A DNA stretch of 64,000 bases from DASPHG01 sp963748315 (GTDB lineage: Bacteria > Actinomycetota > Thermoleophilia > Solirubrobacterales > Thermoleophilaceae): assembly GCA_963748315.1 (NCBI GenBank), contig CAVVIK010000005.1:496001-560000 (forward strand), in the 5' to 3' direction. Numbering within the stretch: position 1 is the stretch's first letter; each line of letters starts with the position of its first letter. The position numbers and the translations under genes were made by a program. Below, one piece after another: positions 16,737 through 24,392 of the stretch. The notes beneath the pieces were generated by a model, which ran no database searches, was not told the origin of the DNA, and saw nothing but the letters and a program-made list of their open reading frames with translations.

Positions 16737-17234
16737 ATGGCCGATCAGCGTCTGTGGGCCCCGTGGCGGCTCGAGTACATCAAGGGCCCGAAGCCCGATG
16801 GCTGCATCCTGTGCGACAAGCCGGCCGAGGGCGACGATGAGTCCGCCTACGTCGTTCACCGCGGCGAGCGCTGTTTCGTGATCCTGAACGCGTTCCCGTA
16901 CAACAACGGCCACGTGATGATCGCGCCGTTCGAGCACACGGGCTCGCTCGAGGCGCTCCCGGACGACACCGTGCTCGAGCTGATGCAGCTCACCCAGCAT
17001 GCGATCCGCGCGCTCGGCGAGGTGTATTCGCCCGAGGGGTACAACGTCGGCATCAACCAGGGCAAGGTCGCGGGCGCGGGCGTCGAGGACCACATCCACC
17101 AGCACGTCGTCCCTCGCTGGGGTGCCGACACGAACTTCATGCCGGTGATCGGCTCGACGCGCGTCCTGCCTCAGAGCCTCGCGGACTCGTACCGCGCCCT
17201 GCGCGAGCAGTTTGCAAGGCTGCCGCGTCCATGA
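16737..17234 (+). CDS. HIT-family nucleotide hydrolase/phosphorylase
   Basis: A 165-residue cytoplasmic protein of the histidine-triad superfamily, closest in style to actinobacterial AP4A phosphorylase-like HIT proteins. It begins DQRLWAPWRLEYIKGPK, has CILCDK (CxxC zinc-type pair ~residues 25-28), NGHVMIAP, and the catalytic triad HIHQHVVPRW (~residue 121) where the middle His attacks the alpha phosphate. It likely cleaves dinucleoside polyphosphates. ATG 16737 is 7 bases after TACCGT. The stop overlaps the ATG of the phosphomannomutase gene (ATGA). Confidence 0.88.
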   Translation: MADQRLWAPWRLEYIKGPKPDGCILCDKPAEGDDESAYVVHRGERCFVILNAFPYNNGHVMIAPFEHTGSLEALPDDTVLELMQLTQHAIRALGEVYSPEGYNVGINQGKVAGAGVEDHIHQHVVPRWGADTNFMPVIGSTRVLPQSLADSYRALREQFARLPRP

Positions 17235-18601
17235 TCGACGCCGGCATCTTCAAGGCCTACGACGTACGCGGGATCCACGGCGAGCAGATCGACGAGGAGG
17301 TCGCCTACCGCGTCGGCCGCGGCTTCGCGCGCGTCCTCGGCGACCTCGAGGGGAAGCGCACCGACGAGCTCCGGATCGGGCTCGGGCGCGACATGAGGCT
17401 CACCGCCCCCGCCCTGTCGGAGCGCTACGCCGACGGCATCCGCGACGAGGGCGCGGACGTGCTCGACGTCGGCGAGGTCGGCACGGAGATGCTCTATTTC
17501 ACCGTCGGCTCGCGTGACCTCGACGGCGGGCTCATGTGCACCGCGTCGCACAACCCGAAGGCGTACACGGGCGCGAAGCTCGTCCGCCGCGGCGCGCTCG
17601 CGCTGTCCGGTGACTCCGGGATCGGCGAGCTCAAGGAGATCGTCATGGACGGCGAGCCCGGCCCGCCGGCCGAGCCGCGCGGCGGGTACGAGCGCGAGGA
17701 CGTCGCCGACGCGTTTCAGGAGGCGGCCGCCGCCTTCGTCGACCTCGACGCGATCAGGCCGATGAAGGTCGTCCTCGACGGCGGCAACGGCATGGCGGGG
17801 CCGATGGTCGGCCCGCTCCTCGACCGGCTGCCGGTCGAGCAGGTGCAGACCTACTGGACCCCGGACGGCAACTTCCCCGACCACGAGCCCAACCCGCTCC
17901 TGCCCGAGAACCGGCGCTTCATCGTCGAGAAGGTCCTCTCCGAGGGCGCCGAGCTGGGGATCGCGTGGGACGGCGACGCCGACCGCTGCTTCTTCATCGA
18001 CGACACGGGCCAGTTCGTCGACGGCGACTTCCTGACCGCCCTGCTCGCTGAGTCGATCCTCGAGAAGCAGCCGGGCGCCTCGATCCTGTACGACGTCCGC
18101 GCCAGCCGCGCCGTGCCCGACACCGTGGCGCGCGCGGGTGGCACGGCGCTCGTCAACCGCGTCGGCCACGCGTTCTTCAAGACGCGCATGCGCGAGGAGG
18201 GCGCCGCGTTCGGCGGCGAGGTGTCGGGCCACTACTACTTCCGCGACTTCTACTGCGCCGACTCCGGCACGGTCCCGGCGCTCTTGATCCTCGAGCTGCT
18301 CTCGACCCGCGACAGACGGCTGAGCGAGCTGCTTGCGCCGCTGCGCGAGCGCTACTTCATCTCGGGCGAGATCAACTCGGAGGTCGAGGACCAGGACGCG
18401 AAGATGCAGGAGATCGCGGCGGCGTACTCGTCCGGCGAGGTCAGCTGGCTCGACGGCGTGTCGGTGGACTACGACGACTGGCACTTCAACGTCCGCCCGT
18501 CCAACACCGAGCCGCTCCTGCGTCTCAACCTGGAGTCGCTCGTATCGCCGGACGACATGGTCGAGAAGCGCGACGAGGTGCTCGCGTTGATCCGCGCGTG
18601 A
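17231..18601 (+). CDS. manB: Phosphomannomutase/phosphoglucomutase
   Basis: A 456-residue alpha-D-phosphohexomutase that interconverts hexose 6- and 1-phosphates to supply GDP-mannose or UDP-glucose for glycans. All four signature loops are present: phosphoserine loop TASHNPKAYTG (~residues 100-110), Mg loop DGDADRCFF (~residue 246), sugar-specificity loop GGEVSGHYYF (~330), and phosphate-binding RPSNTEPLLRL (~425). Length is normal for the family. It overlaps the HIT gene by ATGA and the next gene by GTGA, so the three form one translationally coupled operon. It may feed the polysaccharide genes at the left of the window. Confidence 0.9.
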   Translation: MIDAGIFKAYDVRGIHGEQIDEEVAYRVGRGFARVLGDLEGKRTDELRIGLGRDMRLTAPALSERYADGIRDEGADVLDVGEVGTEMLYFTVGSRDLDGGLMCTASHNPKAYTGAKLVRRGALALSGDSGIGELKEIVMDGEPGPPAEPRGGYEREDVADAFQEAAAAFVDLDAIRPMKVVLDGGNGMAGPMVGPLLDRLPVEQVQTYWTPDGNFPDHEPNPLLPENRRFIVEKVLSEGAELGIAWDGDADRCFFIDDTGQFVDGDFLTALLAESILEKQPGASILYDVRASRAVPDTVARAGGTALVNRVGHAFFKTRMREEGAAFGGEVSGHYYFRDFYCADSGTVPALLILELLSTRDRRLSELLAPLRERYFISGEINSEVEDQDAKMQEIAAAYSSGEVSWLDGVSVDYDDWHFNVRPSNTEPLLRLNLESLVSPDDMVEKRDEVLALIRA

Positions 18602-19599
18602 GCGACGACCCCTTCGCCCCAGCTTCCGAGGCCGGCATCCACCGCCTGGCGGTCCCGACGCCGTTCGCGGTCGGCAGAGTCAACTGCTACCTGATCGACG
18701 ACGATCCGCTGACGCTGGTGGACGCGGGGCCCAACTCGGGCCGGGCGCTCGACGAGCTCCAGCGCGCGCTCGAGGCGCACGGCAAGGCGATCGAGGACCT
18801 CGAGCTCGTGATCGTCACGCACCAGCACATCGACCACATCGGCCTCGTCGAGATCGTCGCATCGCGGTCGGGGGCCGAGGTGGCGGCGATCGACGCCGCC
18901 GTGCCGTTCATCTCCGACTACTCCGAGCGAGCGGCGGCCGACGACGAGTTCTCCGGCGAGATCATGCTCCGTCACGGGATCTCCCCCGACGTGGTGCAGG
19001 CACTGCAGTCGGTCTCGAGCGCGTTCCGCGCATGGGGCGCGAAGGTGACCGTGACGCGCGAGCTGCACCAGGGCGACACGATCGAGATGCGCGACCGCAC
19101 GCTCGAGGTGCACTTCCGGCCGGGCCACAGCCCGTCGGACACCGTCTTCTACGACAGCGAGCGCCGGCACCTGATCGCCGCCGACCACCTGATCAAGCAC
19201 ATCTCGTCGAACCCGCTGATCACGCGCGGCCCGGATGACGAGGCCGACCCGGCGCGGCGTCCGCAGTCGCTCGTCATGTATTTGGAGTCGCTGCGCAAGA
19301 CGCGCGAGATGGAGATCGACCTCGTCCTCCCCGGGCACGGCGATCCGATCGACGACCACCGGACACTCATCGACGAGCGCTTCAAGCTCCACGACCGCCG
19401 CGCGGAGAAGATCTACGGCCTGATCGCCGAACGCCCGCGCAGCGCGTACGAGATCGCGCAGGCGCTCTGGGGCAACATCGCGGTGACCCAGGCGTATCTG
19501 ACGCTGTCGGAGGTCCTGGGCCACACCGACCTGCTGCTGAACGCCGGGCGCGTCCGGGAAGACGAACGCGACGGGGTCGTGGCGTTCGAAGCCGTTTAA
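18598..19599 (+). CDS. MBL-fold metallo-hydrolase
   Basis: A 333-residue metallo-beta-lactamase-fold hydrolase. The binuclear metal motif HxHxDH reads THQHIDHIG (~residues 76-84), with further metal ligands in FRPGHSPSDTVFY (His ~180) and LVLPGHGDP (~245). The C-terminal ~75 residues form a helical, winged-helix-like extension (RSAYEIAQALWGN), as in glyoxalase II/RNase-like relatives such as LACTB2-type proteins. The substrate is not deducible. GTG start overlaps the mutase stop. Confidence 0.85.
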   Translation: MSDDPFAPASEAGIHRLAVPTPFAVGRVNCYLIDDDPLTLVDAGPNSGRALDELQRALEAHGKAIEDLELVIVTHQHIDHIGLVEIVASRSGAEVAAIDAAVPFISDYSERAAADDEFSGEIMLRHGISPDVVQALQSVSSAFRAWGAKVTVTRELHQGDTIEMRDRTLEVHFRPGHSPSDTVFYDSERRHLIAADHLIKHISSNPLITRGPDDEADPARRPQSLVMYLESLRKTREMEIDLVLPGHGDPIDDHRTLIDERFKLHDRRAEKIYGLIAERPRSAYEIAQALWGNIAVTQAYLTLSEVLGHTDLLLNAGRVREDERDGVVAFEAV

Positions 19600-19637
19600 C
19601 GCCTTCAACCTCCGACATCTGTCCATGGGAGTCGGCC

Positions 19638-19653
19638 CGCGCACGCGTGCGCG
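19638..19653. repeat. 16-bp perfect palindrome in an intergenic region
   Basis: CGCGCACGCGTGCGCG, symmetric about 19645/19646, lies 25-40 bases before the ATG of the secreted metalloprotease gene and 38 bases after the preceding stop. It could be an operator or a symmetric hairpin; in such GC-rich DNA chance is possible. Confidence 0.3.
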
Positions 19654-19677
19654 CGCGTATGAGGTCGATGGAGCCGC

Positions 19678-20856
19678 ATGGCTGCCCACCCTCGCTTCGC
19701 GGCGGGAATCGCCGTGCTCGCCTCTCTCGCGGCACCTGCGCCCAGCTCGGCGCAGGTCGCCCAGCGCACCCACGGGCCGGACCCCGCGACCGTGAGCGCG
19801 CCGACCGCGACGGCGGCGGCCGCCGCGAGCGCCGTCGACTGGTGCGCCAACACCGATCCCGCCGCCAACCAGTACCTGAACGGCGAGTACCGCTACCACG
19901 CCATCTACGCGTATCCCGCCGACCGGCCGAGCCGCCTCGCGGCGCTCGGCGCCGAGCTCCAGGAGTCGGCGTTCGACGCGTCCGCCCTGATCGAGCGTCA
20001 GTACAGCCGCGCGATTCGCTTCGACGTGGGCACGCCCTGCGGGCCGGGCCAGCTCGACATCACCGAGGTCCGCCTGCCGTTCACCGAGGACCAGCTCGCC
20101 ACGTTGGCCGCGACCGAGCACACCGCGACGTTCAACGCCGTGGGGGCCGCCCTGCGCGAGCAAGGCTTCGCCGTCGCGCCGAACGACGCGAGCGTCGATC
20201 AGCTCACGACGCTGTACGAGAACTACCTGGTGTGGCTCGACGGCCCGGGACCGGCGCGCTCCTGCGGGCAGGGCACCGCGCTGCTCGACAGCACCCGCAG
20301 CGAGACGAACCTCAACAACCTCGGCGGCAAGCTGGCGCTGATCTATCGCAGCGGTCGTGACTTCTGCGGCGGCGACGTGGTCCGGCACGAGATCGGGCAC
20401 AACCTGGGAGCGCTTCAGCCGGACGCGCCCAACACGACCGACGGCGTCCACTGCAACGACGCGTTCGAGGACACCATGTGCAACTGGGACTCGCCCAAGC
20501 TCGCCGGCGGCCCGTTCAACGGCCTCTACTTCGACTACGGCAACGACGACTACTGGGACCCGCCCCAGGGCGCGCCGCTTGGCTGGTGGACGCTGAACCT
20601 CAGCCGCTTTCTCTGCCCCGACACGCAGTGCAACAGGCCCCCCTCCGCGCGCGAGGCCCCGGCAACCGCACCGAGCACGTCCAAGCCGAAGTCGCTGAAG
20701 CGCCGCGCCCGCGACCGCAGCGCCGGCCACCGCCGCGCCCACGCCTCCCGTCGCCGGGTCGGCAGCGCCCGGCGAAAGCGTGCCCGCGCGCGCAAGCATC
20801 GCGCCCGCGCCGGGCGCCACCGGTCGCATGCGGCCGCGAAGTTCGGCCGCGGGTAG
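19678..20856 (+). CDS. Secreted zinc metalloprotease-like protein with basic C-terminal tail
   Basis: A 392-residue exported protein: signal peptide (~residues 1-24, ending PSSAQ), then a mostly single-domain protein with a zincin motif VRHEIGHNLGALQPDAP (~residue 240) followed by cysteine-containing HCNDAFEDTMCNWDS. The first two His and the Glu match HExxH; the position of the third metzincin His is Gln, as I recall for related actinobacterial proteins with HNLGAVQ. Cysteines at several points suggest disulfides. From ~residue 335 the protein becomes a 60-residue Arg/Lys/His-rich tail. It probably acts outside the cell; the target is unknown. Confidence 0.75.
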   Translation: MAAHPRFAAGIAVLASLAAPAPSSAQVAQRTHGPDPATVSAPTATAAAAASAVDWCANTDPAANQYLNGEYRYHAIYAYPADRPSRLAALGAELQESAFDASALIERQYSRAIRFDVGTPCGPGQLDITEVRLPFTEDQLATLAATEHTATFNAVGAALREQGFAVAPNDASVDQLTTLYENYLVWLDGPGPARSCGQGTALLDSTRSETNLNNLGGKLALIYRSGRDFCGGDVVRHEIGHNLGALQPDAPNTTDGVHCNDAFEDTMCNWDSPKLAGGPFNGLYFDYGNDDYWDPPQGAPLGWWTLNLSRFLCPDTQCNRPPSAREAPATAPSTSKPKSLKRRARDRSAGHRRAHASRRRVGSARRKRARARKHRARAGRHRSHAAAKFGRG

Positions 20857-20860
20857 TAAC

Positions 20861-20878
20861 CCCGCCCGCGAAGGCGGG
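20861..20878 (+). terminator. GC hairpin after the metalloprotease gene
   Basis: CCCGCC (20861-20866), loop CGCGAA, GGCGGG (20873-20878); no T run follows. It stands 4 bases after the stop codon and directly abuts the TAGCCT -10 element of the next gene, so it may end one transcript just before the next begins. Confidence 0.4.
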
Positions 20879-20884
20879 TAGCCT
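20879..20884 (+). promoter_or_regulatory. -10 element TAGCCT, leaderless-type start
   Basis: TAGCCT is 8 bases before GTG 20893 of the lipid kinase gene. No ribosome-binding site is seen between them. Confidence 0.4.
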
Positions 20885-20892
20885 CACGGGCA

Positions 20893-21888
20893 GTGCCGCA
20901 CGCCCCGGATACCGCGCTCGAGCGCGCTGAAGAGCTGGCCGATCGAGTCCTTCCCGAGCGCCGCCCGAAGAAGCGGATGCTCGTGATCGTGAACCCGTAT
21001 GCGACCACGGTCTCCGACCGGCTGAAGAACCTGGTCGTGTACGCGCTCCAGGGCCGCTACTCCGTCGAGGCGATCGACACCCAGGCGCAGGGGCACGCCA
21101 CAGACCTCTGCCGCGAGGCGGCCGCCGAGCACTACGACGTGGTCGTCTCGTTCGGCGGCGACGGCACCATGAACGAGGCCGCCAACGGCCTGATCGGGTC
21201 GGACACCCCGCTCACCTGCCTGCCGGGGGGCGCGACGAACGTCTTCTGCCGGATGCTCGGCATCCCGAACGACGTGGTCGACGCGACCGAGCATCTGCTG
21301 CGGATCGCCGACGAGTTCCAGCCGCGGAAGATCGACACGGGGATCGTGAACGGCCGCCATTTCGTGTTCGCGTCCGGGATCGGGCTCGACGCGAGCGTCG
21401 TCGAGCGCGTGGATGCGCACCCGCGCCTGAAGGCGCGGCTCGGCCCGTGGTACTTCACCTACGCGGCCGTATCGACGTTCAACCGCAAGTACCTCTTCAA
21501 GCCGGTGCGCGTGCGCGTCGAGGTCGACGACCAGACGATGGACGGCGTGACCGTGATCGTCCAGAACGGCGATCCGTTCACGTACTTCCGCAACCGGCCG
21601 ATCCGGATCTGCGCCGGGCGCGAGCTCGACGACGGCCGCCTCGGCCTGGCGGTGCTGAAGAAGGCGACACCGGGCGAGATCCCGACGGTGATCGCGCGCG
21701 TCTTCTCCGCGCGCGCCGAGACGGTCCAGCGGCACCGCCAGATCGACGGCTTCGACGGGCTCGACGCCGCGCGCGTCGTGTCGCTCGACGACCGCCCCTT
21801 CCCGCTCCAGGTCGACGGCGACTTCATCGGCGAGTTCACCGAGGTCGAGTACCGCGTCGGCCCGCGGACTCTGTCGGTCCTGAGCTAG
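20893..21888 (+). CDS. Diacylglycerol/lipid kinase family protein
   Basis: A 331-residue cytoplasmic lipid kinase of the DAGK_cat (YegS/BmrU/DgkB) family. The catalytic domain opens MLVIVNPYATTVSDRLKN (~residue 34), with the nucleotide-binding GGDGTMNEAANGL (~residue 93) and PGGATNVFCRMLGIP (~118). The C-terminal beta-domain has the conserved PLQVDGDFIGE near the end (~residue 305). It phosphorylates diacylglycerol or a related lipid, recycling it into phospholipid synthesis. GTG start follows TAGCCT. It is convergent with the Rel gene. Confidence 0.87.
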   Translation: MPHAPDTALERAEELADRVLPERRPKKRMLVIVNPYATTVSDRLKNLVVYALQGRYSVEAIDTQAQGHATDLCREAAAEHYDVVVSFGGDGTMNEAANGLIGSDTPLTCLPGGATNVFCRMLGIPNDVVDATEHLLRIADEFQPRKIDTGIVNGRHFVFASGIGLDASVVERVDAHPRLKARLGPWYFTYAAVSTFNRKYLFKPVRVRVEVDDQTMDGVTVIVQNGDPFTYFRNRPIRICAGRELDDGRLGLAVLKKATPGEIPTVIARVFSARAETVQRHRQIDGFDGLDAARVVSLDDRPFPLQVDGDFIGEFTEVEYRVGPRTLSVLS

Positions 21889-21910
21889 CCACCGCGGGGC
21901 TGCCCTTCTG

Positions 21911-21927
21911 TGATCGTCCTGCGATCA
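21911..21927. terminator. Weak symmetric hairpin between convergent genes
   Basis: TGATCG (21911-21916), loop TCCTG, CGATCA (21922-21927), in the 86-base gap between the lipid kinase and Rel genes. Six pairs and no T run; it could weakly end transcription from both sides. Confidence 0.25.
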
Positions 21928-21974
21928 GAGAACCGGCAGCGGCCGGGACGCGGCCCTACCCAGCCGCCGTTTCG

Positions 21975-24347
21975 TCAGCCCGACGGCGTCACGCGGTAGG
22001 CGTCGAACACCGACTCGACGTTGCGCAGCTTCGAGATGCAGCTCTTCAGCGCCGTCGTGTCGCCGACCTCGACCACGAAGCGGTTCTTCACCATCGGGTG
22101 CACCACGGTGCAGCGCGCCTCCAGGATGTTGATGCCGGTCTCGGCGAACGTCCGCGACAGATCCTCGAGCAGGCGCGTGCGGTCCCACGCGTCGATCTGC
22201 AGTTCCGCGCGGAACGACTGGCCGGGGTCGCCCTCCCACGCGACCGGCGTGAAGCGCTCAGGGTTCTTCATCAAAGCCTGGGCGTTCGGGCAGTCCGAGT
22301 GGTGGATCGTGATGCCCTTGCCGAGCGAGATGTAGCCGACGATCTCGTCACCCGGCACCGGCCGGCAGCACTTGGCGATCCGGAGCATGACGTCGTCGAT
22401 GCCCTCGACCTTGATGCCGTACGTGGAGCTCGTGCCGGTCGGCTTGGCGACCTCCTTGCGCTTCGCCAGGTCCTCCGCGACGTGTGACTCCTCGACCGCA
22501 GCTTCGCCCTGGCGCAGGCGCTGCATCACCTTGTTGGTGACGACCTTCGCCGAGATCTTCGCCTGGCCGAGCGCGATGTAGAAGTCCTCGCCCTTCGAGA
22601 AACCCATCTCGCGGATGACGTCCGCGAGCAGCGGCGAGCCGGCGACCTTCTGCGCGGGCAGGCCGGCCCGGCGCAGGTTCTCCTGCAGGATCTCGCGGCC
22701 CATGCGCTCCGAGTCCTCGCGCTTCTCGCGCTTGAACCAGGCGCGGATCTTCGACTGCGCGCGTGTGGTCTTCACGAGCGCGAGCCAGTCGCGGCTGGGC
22801 CCGCGCTCCTGCTTGGAGGTGAGCACCTCGACGATGTCGCCCTGCTGCAGCTGGTAGTGCAGCGGCACGATCTTGCCGTTCACCTTCGCGCCCACGCAGC
22901 GGTGGCCGACGTCCGTGTGGACCTCGTACGCGAAGTCGAGCGGGGTCGCGCCCGCGGGCAGCGACCGCACCTCGCCCTTGGGCGTGAAGACGAAGACCTC
23001 GTCCTCGAACAGGTCCGCCTTCAGCGTCTCGGCGAACTCCTGCGGGTTGTCGAGCTCCTGCTGCCAGTCGAGCAGGTGCTTCAGCCACTCGACCTTGTCC
23101 TCGACGCCGGGCTTCTGGCTGCCGCCGTCCTCCTTGTAGAGCCAGTGGGCCGCCACGCCGAATTCGGCGGTGTCGTGCATCTCGCCGGTACGGATCTGAA
23201 TCTCGAGCGGTCGGCCCTCCGGCCCGATGACCGTGGTGTGGAGCGCCTGGTACATGTTGAACTTGGGCATCGCGACCCAGTCCTTGAACCGCCCGGGCAG
23301 CGGCTTCCACAGCGCGTGGATCACGCCGACGGCGCCGTAGCAGTCCTTCACCGAGTCCACCAGCACGCGCATAGCGGTGAGGTCGTAGATCTCGTTGAAC
23401 TCGCGCCCCTTGCGGGTCATCTTCGTGTAGATCGAGTAGAAGTGCTTCGCGCGGCCCGAGATCTCCGCCTCGATGCCGACGTCCTGGAGCTCCTTGTGCA
23501 GGTAGCGGCCGGCCTTCGCGACGTACTCCTCACGCTCGAGCCGCTGCTGTGCGACCAGTGACTTGATCTCCTTGTACTTGCGCGGATGCAGCGTCGCGAA
23601 CGCAAGGTCCTCGAGCTCCCACTTGATCGCGTGGATGCCGAGCCGGTGCGCGAGCGGCGCGAAGATCTCGAGCGTCTCCTTCGCCTTCTCCTGCTGCTTC
23701 TGCTTCGGCATCGCCTCGATCGTGCGCATGTTGTGCAGCCGGTCGGCGAGCTTGATCAGGATGACGCGGATGTCCGCGGCCATCGCGACCATCATCTTGC
23801 GGTAGTTCTCGGCCTGGCGGTCGTCGCGGCTCTGGAACGTGATCCCGGTCAGCTTCGTGACCCCGTCGACGAGCTTGCAGATCTCGTCGCCGAACTCCTC
23901 CTTGACCTCGTCGAGCGACGCGCTCGTGTCCTCGACGGTGTCGTGGAGGAGCGCCGCGCACAGCGTCTCCGTGTCGAGGCGCATCCCGGCGCAGATCTTC
24001 GCCACGCCGACGGGATGCGTGATGAAGTCCTCACCGGAGCGGCGGCGCTGGTCGGCGTGGCGCTCGCACGAGAAGAGAAACGCGCGCTCGACCAGCGTCC
24101 GGTCGACCTTGCGGGCGGCGTGGTCGGCGTGCTCCTCGATCACCGCGAAGAGATCGCCGAGGAGCTGGCGCTCCTTGTCGCTGAGCGTCGTGCTCTCGCC
24201 GGCGGGGCCGGTCGCGCCCGCGTGATCGACGCGGCGGTGATCGAAGTCGGGCCGCTTTTCGGCGACCGACGCGCTGCGCGCGGCTTCGTCCGCCTTCTCG
24301 GCCTTCTTCCGCTTGGAAGGCGGCTTTTTGCGCGTAGGCGTGGCCAT
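21975..24347 (-). CDS. relA: Bifunctional (p)ppGpp synthetase/hydrolase Rel
   Basis: A 790-residue stringent-response enzyme. A Lys-rich N-terminus (~75 residues) precedes the HD hydrolase domain (HADQRRRSGEDFITHP; HDTVEDTSASLDEVKEEFG ~residues 135-155, HD and ED intact), the synthetase domain (YQALHTTVIGPEGRPLEIQI ~residues 365-385; EFGVAAHWLYKE), the TGS domain (FTPKGEVRSLPAGATPLDFA ~455), a zinc-finger/CC region (IAKCCRPVPGDEIVGYIS ~650) and a C-terminal ACT domain. Both catalytic centres look intact, so it makes and degrades (p)ppGpp. It ends the long ruvC-to-rel gene run but has its own -10 element (TAACCT) 8 bases before ATG 24347. Confidence 0.93.
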   Translation of the reverse strand: MATPTRKKPPSKRKKAEKADEAARSASVAEKRPDFDHRRVDHAGATGPAGESTTLSDKERQLLGDLFAVIEEHADHAARKVDRTLVERAFLFSCERHADQRRRSGEDFITHPVGVAKICAGMRLDTETLCAALLHDTVEDTSASLDEVKEEFGDEICKLVDGVTKLTGITFQSRDDRQAENYRKMMVAMAADIRVILIKLADRLHNMRTIEAMPKQKQQEKAKETLEIFAPLAHRLGIHAIKWELEDLAFATLHPRKYKEIKSLVAQQRLEREEYVAKAGRYLHKELQDVGIEAEISGRAKHFYSIYTKMTRKGREFNEIYDLTAMRVLVDSVKDCYGAVGVIHALWKPLPGRFKDWVAMPKFNMYQALHTTVIGPEGRPLEIQIRTGEMHDTAEFGVAAHWLYKEDGGSQKPGVEDKVEWLKHLLDWQQELDNPQEFAETLKADLFEDEVFVFTPKGEVRSLPAGATPLDFAYEVHTDVGHRCVGAKVNGKIVPLHYQLQQGDIVEVLTSKQERGPSRDWLALVKTTRAQSKIRAWFKREKREDSERMGREILQENLRRAGLPAQKVAGSPLLADVIREMGFSKGEDFYIALGQAKISAKVVTNKVMQRLRQGEAAVEESHVAEDLAKRKEVAKPTGTSSTYGIKVEGIDDVMLRIAKCCRPVPGDEIVGYISLGKGITIHHSDCPNAQALMKNPERFTPVAWEGDPGQSFRAELQIDAWDRTRLLEDLSRTFAETGINILEARCTVVHPMVKNRFVVEVGDTTALKSCISKLRNVESVFDAYRVTPSG

Positions 24348-24355
24348 CCAGGTAG

Positions 24356-24361
24356 AGGTTA
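24356..24361 (-). promoter_or_regulatory. -10 element TAACCT for rel
   Basis: Read on the - strand, TAACCT is 8 bases before ATG 24347, in the 45-base gap after recJ. It gives rel a leaderless-type start independent of the upstream genes. Confidence 0.4.
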
Positions 24362-24392
24362 GCCCCGGCCCATGTGATCCCTGCCGGAAGGA

